A DNA stretch of 64,000 bases from Durusdinium trenchii (lineage: Eukaryota > Sar > Dinophyceae > Suessiales > Symbiodiniaceae): positions 146,169 through 210,168 of the forward strand of contig CAXAMN010008513.1 in NCBI GenBank assembly GCA_963970005.1, read 5' to 3'. Shown here piece after piece: positions 1-9,235 of the stretch. A program made the position numbers and the translations under genes. Below the pieces are notes generated by a model, which did not search any database, had not been told where the DNA came from, and saw nothing but the letters and a program-made list of their open reading frames with translations. Within the stretch, counting starts at the first letter, position 1; the number at the start of each line of letters is the position of its first letter.

Positions 1-377
1 TGTACACCTATGCAATTGTACAGGCACAGATAGTTTCGGGGTATGCCGGGTATGCCAATATGCCAACTGTTCAACTCGTGTGTTCTCCTGTTCATTGCGA
101 TGCTGGACAATCCAGCATCCAAGTTGACGTGTCGTCCTTTGTTTGGCAGGTGAGAGCTTAAGCCTGGAAGAGAGGCGCACTGAGATGTCCAGTTCCCATT
201 TTTGCGTCATGGATGTTTGAACACCATGAAGAACTTAGACTTGAGAAGGCATTTGAGGAAGATAGGTGAAGGACCGAAGTTGCTATTCCAATTTTCCTCC
301 CAGTAAACTCCATGTCATGCACAGATAGCCAAACGTTGGCGACGGGGGATCCCTATTTCCAGAATAGGCTCACAAGA
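1..377. other. non-coding, nothing recognised
   Basis: I see no open frame of useful length, no repeat array and no RNA gene in this opening stretch. Confidence 0.4.
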
Positions 378-626
378 CTAGAACAAATGTTTAAACTTAA
401 GCGACGCTGGTGCAGGGGAATTTCGTTTCTCAATAAAACCATGATTCCAGGCAAGAAGCACACTTGGCCCTAGGCATGTACATGGATGCAACACACCCTG
501 TCTCAGCATCGAAGAAGCAAACCTGCGCAGGGCATGTTTAGTGTTGTTCCCCAGAGATGCATCATGTCCGATTGTATTTGGCTCAAACAATAGGTTTGCA
601 AAGCTGTTTTGAAATAGCTGGAGCAC
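378..626 (-). CDS. weak exon-like open frame
   Basis: An 82-codon open frame on the minus strand with mixed, non-repetitive composition. I recognise no motif. It lies just downstream of a better minus-strand candidate (702-1088), so both could be exons of one minus-strand gene. It could equally be a chance frame. Confidence 0.15.
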   Translation of the reverse strand: MLQLFQNSFANLLFEPNTIGHDASLGNNTKHALRRFASSMLRQGVLHPCTCLGPSVLLAWNHGFIEKRNSPAPASLKFKHLF

Positions 627-701
627 TTGCTCTCGTAACTTGCTTAGTGGAAGTTCTTAACTTCCTTGCAACAAAAGCAATGGGCGTGAAGAAAACTACT
701 T

Positions 702-1088
702 TCAGAGATGATGGCGGGAGGGTCTCAGGCCAGAGGACATGGAAAGACAAACTATATCACCATGTTTGAAACGGGCCAAGGGGCAAGTTTGTTTCAGACC
801 TGATGATTTATTCGTGTGTTTGCCTTTTCTTTTGCTTGCTGCTGTAGAGTCGACAATGCTGAACTCATGAGATTGAATGTTCATATTGGGCGAAACATCA
901 TCCAATGACTTCGGTAGAAACATGTCAAATATCGGAATTCTGGCATGTGGTATTTCTTCATGAACATCTATAGCTGCACACGGCACAGCTTGGCCAGGTG
1001 GCACAATCTTTAAATCATGCTTGGGAATTTTGGGTGGCTTGATTTGCATCGGTGCAGTCTCCGGCTCTGGATGGTATATGAGCTATTC
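702..1088 (-). CDS. exon-like open frame, unknown protein
   Basis: An open frame of about 128 codons on the minus strand. It contains a Pro/Lys-rich start (KPPKIPKHDLKIVPPG) followed by a mixed acidic and hydrophobic stretch (IPIFDMFLPKSLDDV), then a Lys/Ser-rich tail. The composition looks coding, unlike the complementary strand, but I know no matching family. The first ATG is at 1049 and the frame is open further upstream to a TAG, so the true start or splice site is not decided. Confidence 0.3.
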
Positions 1089-1959
1089 TACTGCACAAGC
1101 ATCGCTGGAGACAGCTGGAGGCCTCGAGGAGTGTGACATAGGGAGATTGCAAGCTTGCTCTAAACACCCGGAACTGTCTACAGTATCCATTTGCCAGCTA
1201 CGCAGGTGAGTTTATGGCAAATATTCCGCTCTATGTGGAGTCAAGCCTTAAGCACCTGGATCAGTCTTTCAGCAATCTTTGGATGGTACCCAACACAAAA
1301 GAGACAGAAGATGTTTTGACATGAAAACAATTAGAGACTCTATTTGCGTTTGTTTGCTAAGGCATCGCTTGGATCCAATTCGCTTTCATTTGAAAGCAGG
1401 ACTGAGCATGCTGAATACCAGAGGTGTGGATGTGGCCACCTGGGACGGGATCTACCAAATTCGGAAACTTGAAAAAATTGCTATTGATGTCCGACTGGTT
1501 TCAGAAATTCTAATATAATATAGCCTACTAAAGTTCCACGGGCTCAGGAACTACACGACCCCATTCTTGCAGAACTTTTTCGGTGACACCAAGTGTTGCT
1601 TGTCAAGCTTTTGGCGACCGCTGGAAACTATGTGGGAAAGCCAGGAATTGCGGAAGCACCGTGAAAGCACTTCTTTTCTCCCTTTGAGTTGTTTTTTGCC
1701 TTCGAAAGCATATTTATCACACATATTCTTGGCTTTAGACGTCCGCAAAGAGCGAAGGGATCAGGCCGGCCAGAGAGAATGTGGATCCTCCACGGCTTGC
1801 AAGGGCCTGCCTCAGCAGGTGTAGCTTGGCTTTCAGGCACTCCAACAATTCTCTAGACTCTAGGCACTCTAGGCACTCTAGGCTCTACGCAGAGGCGGAC
1901 TTGGGCCCACATCCATTTTCTTCGTGCATCTCTTTCTCTTGTGTTCCTTTAGAAGGCCC

Positions 1960-2238
1960 CTATGTAAAGAAAGTGTTCGAGGTGGCCATATCCATGACCG
2001 GCAACTCGAAGAACGTGTCGTCACAAGACACAAGAGCTTCAGAGCAATCGGGCGCTGTTTCCTTGACGTGTGATTGCAGCAATCCAAACTTGGACTTTGT
2101 TTGTTGTCCTTGGCCATGAACCTTGACGACAATGTAACCGTGTCCCCTCGGCAACCTCACCACCTGGGACATAGGTTGTATCCATTGGATTTCTCGATAT
2201 TGACTTTGGTATAGTGCATGAACAGATACACCTACCAT
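1960..2238 (-). CDS. exon-like open frame, unknown protein
   Basis: A 92-codon minus-strand frame. It has a central segment VRLPRGHGYIVVKVHGQGQ and a tail rich in Asp, Thr and Phe ending at a stop at 1960. Composition is coding-like. No domain is recognised and no confident splice sites were found. Confidence 0.25.
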   Translation of the reverse strand: MVGVSVHALYQSQYREIQWIQPMSQVVRLPRGHGYIVVKVHGQGQQTKSKFGLLQSHVKETAPDCSEALVSCDDTFFELPVMDMATSNTFFT

Positions 2239-2436
2239 AGAGGCATGCAGAAAATCAACCCGTGGTGCACTTTGGACTCATATTTGTGAAGACGCTACAC
2301 GCTCATCACTCATGCTCCTTTCTCAGATACGGATCAATGGCGACAGGGTCTTGCTCCACATTCAGGTGACCCATGGTGACCCTATTGTCAAGACTACCGG
2401 CTTAATGACTCCACTGAGGTTGCTATGGCGTGGCAG

Positions 2437-2570
2437 TGAACATGGGTTTCGATAAGGCAGACGTGGAGCCCTATGGCGGTTGGCAAGGCTTTCTCGATGC
2501 CCATCCTGGCAGCTGGGGCGACGACCGCATGGTGGGAGATGTCGTGTTGATGGACAAGGAGCCGTTTTGA
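2437..2570 (+). CDS. exon-like frame, possible last exon
   Basis: Follows a CAG that could be a splice acceptor and runs to TGA at 2568-2570. The 43 codons from the ATG at 2442 read as a compact acidic, Trp/Gly/Asp-rich segment (for example EPYGGWQGFLDAHPGSWGDD). This looks more like real protein than the minus-strand alternative. Family unknown. It may be the terminal exon of a plus-strand gene whose other exons I could not place. Confidence 0.35.
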
Positions 2571-3454
2571 TCGCATTGCATGGCCGAACCGTCCGAACCC
2601 GCTGATGTTGCCAACAATGACTATCTACTGAAATCATGAGATATACGTCGGGAGGAAAAAGCATTTTTTCCTTCTGACCAGGTCTTGTAACACGTATAAT
2701 ATGTGGATCAGCCGCGGTCGAATTAAGCAGCCCATTTTGCGTGGCCAGTGTGGGACGTTGTTCAGTTATCACCCTTTGTTAAACTTACTGTACAAGAATT
2801 ATACAGCTTTGGAGGGAGGAAGTTGAACAGTGTGAGGTGACAAAAGTGTTTGCAGGATTCCACGAGGAAAGGATTGGCAATTTGGAACTTTCAAGAAGAA
2901 AAGCATATAGAGCATGAATTCAGGAGGCTTTGGAAAATATCTGAGAATATACATCCCTTGGACCCAATATGCGTTTCTTATTTATTATTGTTTCCATGCT
3001 CGTGTTAATTTGCTGCAAGGTTATACTTACTTGTGGGACAGAACCAGCGTCCGAGACCAGCTGATACAGAGTCCAGGACGCAGATGGCAACCCCACCGTG
3101 GTTGGAGTTGAGATTCTGGGCTGCGTTGGACCGTCGGTTCAGCTCAATGTGTCGCTAAGCCACTGTTCCATCTCCTTTTGTACCAAACATGGACCTGATT
3201 GGTCGTGAATGAAACCCCAATGGTTGTGAGTCGCAACCTCTCGCATAATTTGATATAATTTGTTTGATGTTACTATTACTATGTCATATTATGTCCATTT
3301 CGAGAACGCTGGCCGTTACAAGCTGCGAGAGTGGAGTTTGAATCCAACAAATGAATCTTGAGCGTTTTTTTCCATGACATTCTCTTGTAGTTTTCATTGT
3401 ACTTTTTAACCTGGACCTTACACGTCCACGTCGCAGTAAGAAGAGGATGGTAAT

Positions 3455-3649
3455 TTGTTTCGGTTCGGGTTGAGGACCGAATTTACCAACGGCTCCAACA
3501 CCAACTCTTGGATTGCCCGGCCCCTGGATGACGTCAAATACTTGCCCTTAGTGAGCAAAAGCGAAGGGGCGAACTTCGGCCCGGCCCGAATGGCATGGCT
3601 GGATATCACCTGGAAAACCGCCCCTCGGCCAATGACTGCACGAATTTGA
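3455..3649 (+). CDS. exon-like open frame, unknown protein
   Basis: A 64-codon frame with coding-like composition (for example IARPLDDVKYLPLV and RMAWLDITW). A TAA closes the frame immediately upstream, with no good acceptor between, so it may be a decayed exon. The next candidate (3681-4082) is in another frame on the same strand. Confidence 0.22.
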   Translation: MFRFGLRTEFTNGSNTNSWIARPLDDVKYLPLVSKSEGANFGPARMAWLDITWKTAPRPMTARI

Positions 3650-3680
3650 AGCATCATGTTGCAGAAAGCCTTGCCTGTCG

Positions 3681-4082
3681 AGTTGTCTCATTGTCGGATC
3701 CCTTGTCGTGGACGGTCAGGTACATTGGCAGGACTTGCAACCCTTCCAATTTAGTTTCACTCCCATTATCATGTGGGACATTACGAAGCCCAATTGCTTG
3801 AAGACACATGGCATCGTGCCGCTGTACGAGAATACCCGCGTGCCAACGGACGCAGAATATGAGCAGTTTTTGGCTGGGAATCCTCCTTGGAGTCTTGGCA
3901 GCCAAGAAAGAGGTATACAGTATTCAGGCTTGCAGCCAATGGGCATCAATGGGCTTTCCCTTCAAGACATGGTGTTAAGTTTGGTGACCCAACCTATTCC
4001 CCGACTCACACCCGCAGTGGCTAGAAATCTAGTCACAATCACTCAGTTCCAAGGTTCATCAAGAAACTCCCATTGGGTTTAA
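3681..4082 (+). CDS. exon-like open frame, unknown protein
   Basis: An open stretch of about 134 codons. The strongest part is in the middle: PLYENTRVPTDAEYEQFLAG followed by NPPWSLGSQERG and a Gly/Leu-rich segment. I recognise no domain. The coding signal fades after about 4000, so a donor may lie there. Together with 4754-5653 it suggests a multi-exon plus-strand gene, but I cannot join the pieces with confidence. Confidence 0.3.
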   Translation, partial: SCLIVGSLVVDGQVHWQDLQPFQFSFTPIIMWDITKPNCLKTHGIVPLYENTRVPTDAEYEQFLAGNPPWSLGSQERGIQYSGLQPMGINGLSLQDMVLSLVTQPIPRLTPAVARNLVTITQFQGSSRNSHWV

Positions 4083-4275
4083 AACTTCTGGGGTCCCCAA
4101 AAGCAATTGTATCCGACTTGGGCCGTAACGTCCTAGGAACCCGGGACGTCGTGTTGGTGCTTGGCTAATTGGCTTCAAGCTTTGGTTCCTCTCGGAGCAC
4201 TTGGCCTCGATGAACCTCAAGGCGACGGTCAAATTGTCAAAGGTTTGAGGTTGTTCGCCACCAATCAGAATTCAA

Positions 4276-4503
4276 TTGCATGACTTGTTTTGCCATGATG
4301 CAGAACCTGCGACCGTACCGCAGGGCGGCTTTATCTATTTGGTGGAGAGGAGACGCGTTGGAGATGCCAATGTTGGAAGTTCGAAGGGTGAATCGACATT
4401 TGTTGAGAGTATTTGCTTGGCTTTAAGCAATATCGAGCAAGCCTTCGGGCTTCGGGAAGCTTGCACAGGAATGACAGTGGGGGGAAACAAGTCAGCAGAT
4501 TGA
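4276..4503 (+). CDS. weak exon-like open frame
   Basis: A 75-codon frame starting at the ATG at 4278, with coding-like composition (GGFIYLVERRRVGDANVG; SICLALSNIEQAFGL). No family recognised and no clear splice sites. Confidence 0.22.
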   Translation: MHDLFCHDAEPATVPQGGFIYLVERRRVGDANVGSSKGESTFVESICLALSNIEQAFGLREACTGMTVGGNKSAD

Positions 4504-4753
4504 CTACAAGGACGAAAGTTAAGTCCTCTATCTATATACTTCACACTTCACCCTTGCACGGGTTTGTAGATTTCAGCTGATTTCAGTGTGTTTTCAATCC
4601 ACTCAGACAACTAAAGGCAGCAAGCTTATGACAAATTGTGAAGGCCATCATGCCAAAGATCAGGAAATCTCAAGACCGCCTCCCACTATTCCACTATTGC
4701 TACATAGTTGTTCTGAGAAGCATCTTGAAACCGGATGAATGGGCAGCTCACCA

Positions 4754-4859
4754 GGAGTACGGGTGTGTTCGTGGCATCGTCAGACATCACTGTGCAATCT
4801 TTGGCTCCTGATGCCAACGGGCAGATGACTGTCAAGCTCAGTGCGATGGCTTTGATCAG
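4754..4859 (+). CDS. candidate internal exon
   Basis: Preceded by CTCACCAG (acceptor) and followed by GTGAGT (donor) right after GCTTTGATCA. The frame between them reads TGVFVASSDITVQSLAPDAN and then a Met/Lys/Ala-rich tail. Matching splice sites at both ends make this one of the better short exons here. Protein family unknown. Confidence 0.42.
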
Positions 4860-5023
4860 TGAGTCCAAGTCATGACATGTTTGTACAACTTGGTATAATA
4901 GTACAGTATAGCAACTTGTTGGTGACAGCGAAAGCACGGCAAGCCGGTTTGAAGAATTATCTGACAGTAACTAGGAAACCAAAGGCCCAAGATGAAAATT
5001 AGGTCTTTAGACCATAATGTTGA

Positions 5024-5253
5024 CGGCCCGCTGGCTCCAGGATCAGTAAACCAACTAGGAATACTCGAGCCTTTCTTGGTCAGAAGAGGCAAGAACATGC
5101 TTTTTGTGGTGAGTGCCGAGTGCGACCAGGTCCCAAAGATGTTGATCATCCAGCGATCAGTGGATCGGCTGTTGTGGTTGCACCGACCAATGAGTGGAGC
5201 AACATCACACAAGAGCTCAAGCAGGTGGAAGTCAATGGGCGACAAGAATTTTG
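5024..5253 (+). CDS. candidate exon, unknown protein
   Basis: An open frame ending at a GTAAAA donor just after GAATTTTG. Its second half has clear protein-like composition (GPKDVDHPAISGSAVVVAPT, then NEWSNITQELKQVEVNGRQE). It is in the same orientation as 4754-4859 and 5435-5653 and may belong with them. A different frame is also open across this interval, but its composition is poorer. Confidence 0.35.
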
Positions 5254-5434
5254 GTAAAAACTCTGCCAGTACAATCTTTGCGTCATTTGGTTTGACCAAA
5301 GACTGCTTGTGGACCCTTCTCCCAGTCAGGCAAAAAAATCAACGTTTCAAGAGCAACATTTGTTCCGGGGTCTTGGGTACGGCAACCCCCAGCAAAGTAA
5401 CCTGACTTATTGTAGTCTACAGAATAGCAATAAG

Positions 5435-5653
5435 GCCCATTTCATTCAGCTCCCGTCCTTTGGCCGTAAGGAGTTTATGCTGACCTTCTTGTTTTCCTAC
5501 TACAACCTGGAGCTTCAAGGCGTTTACATGGTCCCTCGCAGTGTGGTGCTCTCTGAATTGGATGAAATGGCCACGCGGGATGCCTTCACCAGTATCGTGT
5601 TGAACACTGTCTTTTCAGGCCAGATCGGTACTGGGGTCAATAAAGGAATTTGA
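5435..5653 (+). CDS. candidate exon, unknown protein
   Basis: The frame ends at TGA 5651-5653. It contains SFGRKEFMLTFLFSYYNLEL and VVLSELDEMATRDAFTSIVL, a mix of hydrophobic and acidic residues typical of a folded protein. Other frames here have internal stops. Family unknown. It may be the 3' exon of the plus-strand cluster starting near 4.75 kb. Confidence 0.32.
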   Translation, partial: AHFIQLPSFGRKEFMLTFLFSYYNLELQGVYMVPRSVVLSELDEMATRDAFTSIVLNTVFSGQIGTGVNKGI

Positions 5654-5815
5654 GTACGTGGAAAGGATTAAAGTGTTGGCAAAATGGTTACCTGAAGAAA
5701 GATCTCGCTGCACATCTACAACCACTCCTACACGCTACGGCTACAACTCGATTTATATAATTGCAACTAGACCACTCCTGCTTCTACTGCTGTTCCTGCC
5801 ACTGATATTGCTGCA

Positions 5816-5920
5816 ACCACAGCTTTTGCTGCTGCGGCGGCGGCGGCGGCGCTGCTGCTCCTGCTCCTGCTCCTCCTCCTCCTCCTCCTCCTCCTCCTCC
5901 TACTACTACTACTGCTACTG

Positions 5921-5971
<51 letters not shown>

Positions 5972-6015
5972 CACTGCCGCTGCCTGTGCGACTACGACTA
6001 CCACTACTCACTACT
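5816..6015. repeat. compound trinucleotide microsatellite (CGG, CTC, ACT)
   Basis: A GCG/GCT run, then (CTC/CCT)n and a long (ACT)n tract with a few interruptions. All frames are open because the unit is three bases, so homopolymer-like open frames here are artefacts, not genes. Confidence 0.9.
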
Positions 6016-6444
6016 CCTAAGTAGTGCTATCACTGGACCTTTGCCTTTGGTGTATTGGCAAATTGACTGAAGGGCCGGGAGCAAAGCACGTGATTTGCAA
6101 TTCCAATGCTGCCACTTGCTCGGTCAGGTATACTCATGACTGGTGTCCTCGTGATTGGCTATCAAGCATTCAAACGGCTTGCAAAGATTGCCCAGGACAC
6201 TTTGCACAGACAAACCTGGTTTTGATGCTTTTTGCTGGAGCTACGACGGGTGTAGTGCTACTACTAGGTTACGGCTACCAGTACATCTACTTGCTTGCTT
6301 GACTCCACTATCCCCACTCCCTTCTACCCATTTGAGAAAAATATAGCAAAATCATGCAAAAATCATACCCACCCCATCCGATCCCACCCCCCTCGTTAAA
6401 AGACTCCGGTAGAGTTTCTTGATAGGGGTCCCCCAAATGGGGGT

Positions 6445-6678
6445 TTGCGAGTGGGGAGACTACAGCAATATAGTAAAAACCTGCCAATGAACCGTCTCCC
6501 TCCCTTGTTGACCAAGGAGCAGAGGCGAGCGCTGCATGTGAAGGTGCAGGATGGTTTGGCCTGCGCCAGTGAGATTGCCTACCCCATCGTTCTGGTGTGC
6601 GCCAGAGACTTCTTGACACTAAGTGATTCCGATGTCCGTTCTTGTTACCTGGCTGGAGTGCTGAGCTTGACCTTTTAG
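6445..6678 (+). CDS. weak exon-like open frame
   Basis: A 77-codon frame whose middle (LTKEQRRALHVKVQDGLA, then a Cys/Ala/Val-rich hydrophobic stretch) looks protein-like. It lies about 700 bp upstream of the HET-like gene on the same strand and could be an upstream exon of it. I found no phase-matched junction to show that. Confidence 0.22.
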   Translation: MRVGRLQQYSKNLPMNRLPPLLTKEQRRALHVKVQDGLACASEIAYPIVLVCARDFLTLSDSDVRSCYLAGVLSLTF

Positions 6679-6724
6679 GTTCCCAAGATCTGTGAGTTCG
6701 AAGTGCTGTACCATGCGGGAATAA

Positions 6725-7170
6725 AGTCTGATTCCGCAACTGCAGAGGATTCCGCGATTAGGCTTCCGAAACTGGGATTCCGCCACTGCATCGGGGTTCC
6801 GCAACCTGGAATTCCGCAACTGTCAGGATTCCAAAACTGGGAGTTTGCACCTGTTTGGATTCCGCAACTGTCAGGATTCTGCAACAGTTCGAGCAGCAAC
6901 CACAGGCCCCAAGCATCCAAGAAAATGCAAAAACGGGCGGGGTCGGTGGGTGGGGGGGGGCGATTGCCAGCGTTGAAATTGCAAACCAGGCCACAACCTC
7001 AGGCCGACTCAGGCCCGAAGCATCCAAGTGACAGCAAGCGCAAGCCACGTGCCTGGATGCCGCAACTGGGCTTCCGCCACCGCTGGGATTCCGCAACTCT
7101 CTTGACTCCGCAATTGTTTGGACTCCGCAACTGGGATTCGAGCAGCAACCACAGGCCCGAAGCATCCGGA
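6725..7170. repeat. degenerate minisatellite, ATTCCGCAACTG core
   Basis: Imperfect units of roughly 20 bp carry the core ATTCCGCAACTG or close variants, more than ten times. A second motif, GAGCAGCAACCACAGGCCC, appears at about 6891 and 7138. Open frames across it on both strands are repeat-driven. Confidence 0.75.
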
Positions 7171-7383
7171 TGGGACTCTCAGTTTTAGAACACCACTTTC
7201 AGAAACCTAGTTTCAGAATACCAATTGCAGAATCCAAGTTTCAGAACCCTAGGCCCTTCAGAATCCGACCGATTAGTTTCTGAATCCGGCTCTACCATGC
7301 GGTGTCTTTTCCTTTACCTTTGTCAAGAGGACAGAAGGGACAGCAGTGTTTTGGTTCGACTTTGATCGATGCCGTCGCCTGAG

Positions 7384-8748
7384 GCCACGAAGGCTTGCGA
7401 CTGAAAGGCTTGCTGAAGTTCTTGGACACCAAGGAATTGCTTTCAGGATTCAAGAGGCTGGTTTGCAGGGTTGTTTTCACCAAGACTACAGGGTAGTTGT
7501 GGAAGCACTATATTATTATGAGAGTCAATTGCATATTGTGCACGGATACATAAGATAGATTGTTTAAGATATAATATAGTCCACTTGTTTCATGAATTTG
7601 CATACGTTGCTGTATCTCTTGAAACCCTTTCCAGCTTCTTGCCAGGACCGGAGGACAGATTGTGTTCTTCTCCTATGAATGGCAGTCCTGGACCAAACTC
7701 GGTCCAAGCGATTTGCAGCTGCGATGGATGCGAAACAGCTTGAAACTCTACGCTGCAGAGGCAGGGATTGACGTGCCTTGACAATAAAATCTGAATGCAT
7801 GGGGAGCAGGCGCACCCAAGCAGCAGCAATCCCGAAGGTTTCCAATGTTTGGAATCGGAGCCACATGTTCAGTCTATTTTTCTACTTGCCTCATGGCAAT
7901 GGCAGTGGCCATGCGCAGATCCCACCTTAGAAACAAACTAGTGCAAAATTAGACAACAACGCTATGACAGGCGTGAGCTTGAAAAAACTGATTTTCGCAG
8001 CATCTCAGGTCGGCAATCTGTATGTTTGGTTGGACATCCTGGCGATTCCTCAATGTCATGTTGGCATGAAATCTTTGGCGGTGAATACTTTGTACGTCGG
8101 ACCACCACTGCACAAAATGTGTTTTCTTTGTTGTGTTCTTTGCATGGTACTCTGTAGTTTATTTGATTGCACTCCAGAAAGAAAAAACATTATATATAGT
8201 GAGATATTCCTGAGTTTCTTGTATCTATCCTTTCAGTATTTGGGCCCCATGACAGTAAGCTTTTACAGCAAGTACTGCCCAAGATCAATACAAGGTCTAT
8301 GCCTCGTCCACAAGTGCCTTCATTGTCATTGCACCAGAGGGGAACCATGAGAATCTCGACAGAGCATGAGATTGTCGCTCCTTTGTCGTCTTCGATGAAA
8401 AGATTGGTCAGGACAAACAGAAAATACTCAAATGGTTTGAACAGATGTCCTATCATTTTCAGGTTATGACCAGCAGGAGATGTGTATTTTCGTTTGTTAT
8501 TTTTCCTGTCACCCACACCCATGCAATGATCACCCACACCATGTAGTTAGTTCTTTGCTTCCACCCAGCGAGTCCTTTTTGGCTCCTGCTTAGAGCACCG
8601 AGCTGGACTGAGGAACACCGGTGTGCCCTCCAACTTGGAGACTTATCGGAGCCGGGTGTGGACACGTGTAGAGCAAGTTGCCATGTTTGCAGCCAACGGG
8701 CTTCAAAAGATGTACATCGCAGAAGAAGGAGGCCAGGGATTTGGTGAT
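7384..8748 (+). CDS. HET-like protein gene, exons 1-5 (5' block)
   Basis: Five exon-like blocks on the plus strand: 7384-7492, 7646-7772, 8009-8095, 8295 to about 8363, and 8594-8748. Introns are 153, 236, 199 and about 230 bp. Donors are GTAGTT, GTGCCT, GTCGGA, an uncertain GC or GA site, and GTAAGA; every acceptor is AG. Phases agree at each junction I could test. Ordered motifs are VFFSYEW (exon 2), VWLDILAIPQ (exon 3), VYASSTSAFIVIAP (exon 4) and SRVWTRVEQ (exon 5). HET domains have a similar order: W-[IL]-D-x(3)-I-x-Q, then a hydrophobic strand, then R-x-W-x(3)-E. HET proteins are best known from fungal allorecognition; the role in protists is not known. The 5' end is not found. The similarity is from memory, not a search. 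Confidence 0.6.
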
Positions 8749-8851
8749 GTAAGATGTGATGTTCAAAGATCCACATGTTCAGTGTAGACGTGGCTTTATT
8801 TTGTTGAACGGTAGTTGGGCGGCCATACGCGGCCAAATTTCAAACAGTCCC

Positions 8852-9101
8852 TGTCAATGTTGCGAATGCACATGTGAGATTTGTTTTCCATTTTGCAATG
8901 CATTTCATGATGAGAGCGGATAGATGACATTTGAGTCACACCGCAATCGAATTTCAATTCTCAAATCCGGCCGAAGGGCCCTTGAGTCACGTTCGGCGAC
9001 GACCTTCGCCACCCGCTGGCATCGTGAGAAAGGACGCATCGCGGCCTTCGAGTTCTTTTTCTTTGGTTGCTTGGAACTTCGTGAGTTCAAGTACTTCGAG
9101 A
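8852..9101 (+). repeat. 5' LTR (250 bp)
   Basis: Direct repeat of 16472-16721, matching at every position I compared. It begins TGTCAATG and ends TTCGAGA, so the usual CA end is absent. The GTCCC duplications abut these boundaries. A T-rich TTCTTTTTCTTTGG stretch lies near its 3' end; any promoter role is unproven. Confidence 0.95.
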
Positions 9102-9102
9102 T

Positions 9103-9114
9103 TGGTAGCGGAGC
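9103..9114 (+). promoter_or_regulatory. primer-binding site, initiator-tRNA-Met type
   Basis: TGGTAGCGGAGC starts one base after the 5' LTR. It is complementary to a tRNA 3' end of the form GCTCCGCTACCA, very close to the initiator tRNA-Met site that copia elements commonly use (plant form TGGTATCAGAGC). This placement confirms the LTR boundary. Confidence 0.75.
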
Positions 9115-9235
9115 CCAAGACGATCCTCCCGGAATTTGACCAGGGTGAACTTTTTGTTTGAGGACGCCTATAGGGTAATCCTGGCCGGTGAGAATTGGCT
9201 CATCTTAAAGATCACGTTCAGCAAGGCAGTCACAA

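Noticed and set aside
5658..6020. Long open frames of Ser, Thr, Gly or Cys runs on both strands
   Set aside because: They come from trinucleotide repeats, which stay open in every frame; no independent coding sign.
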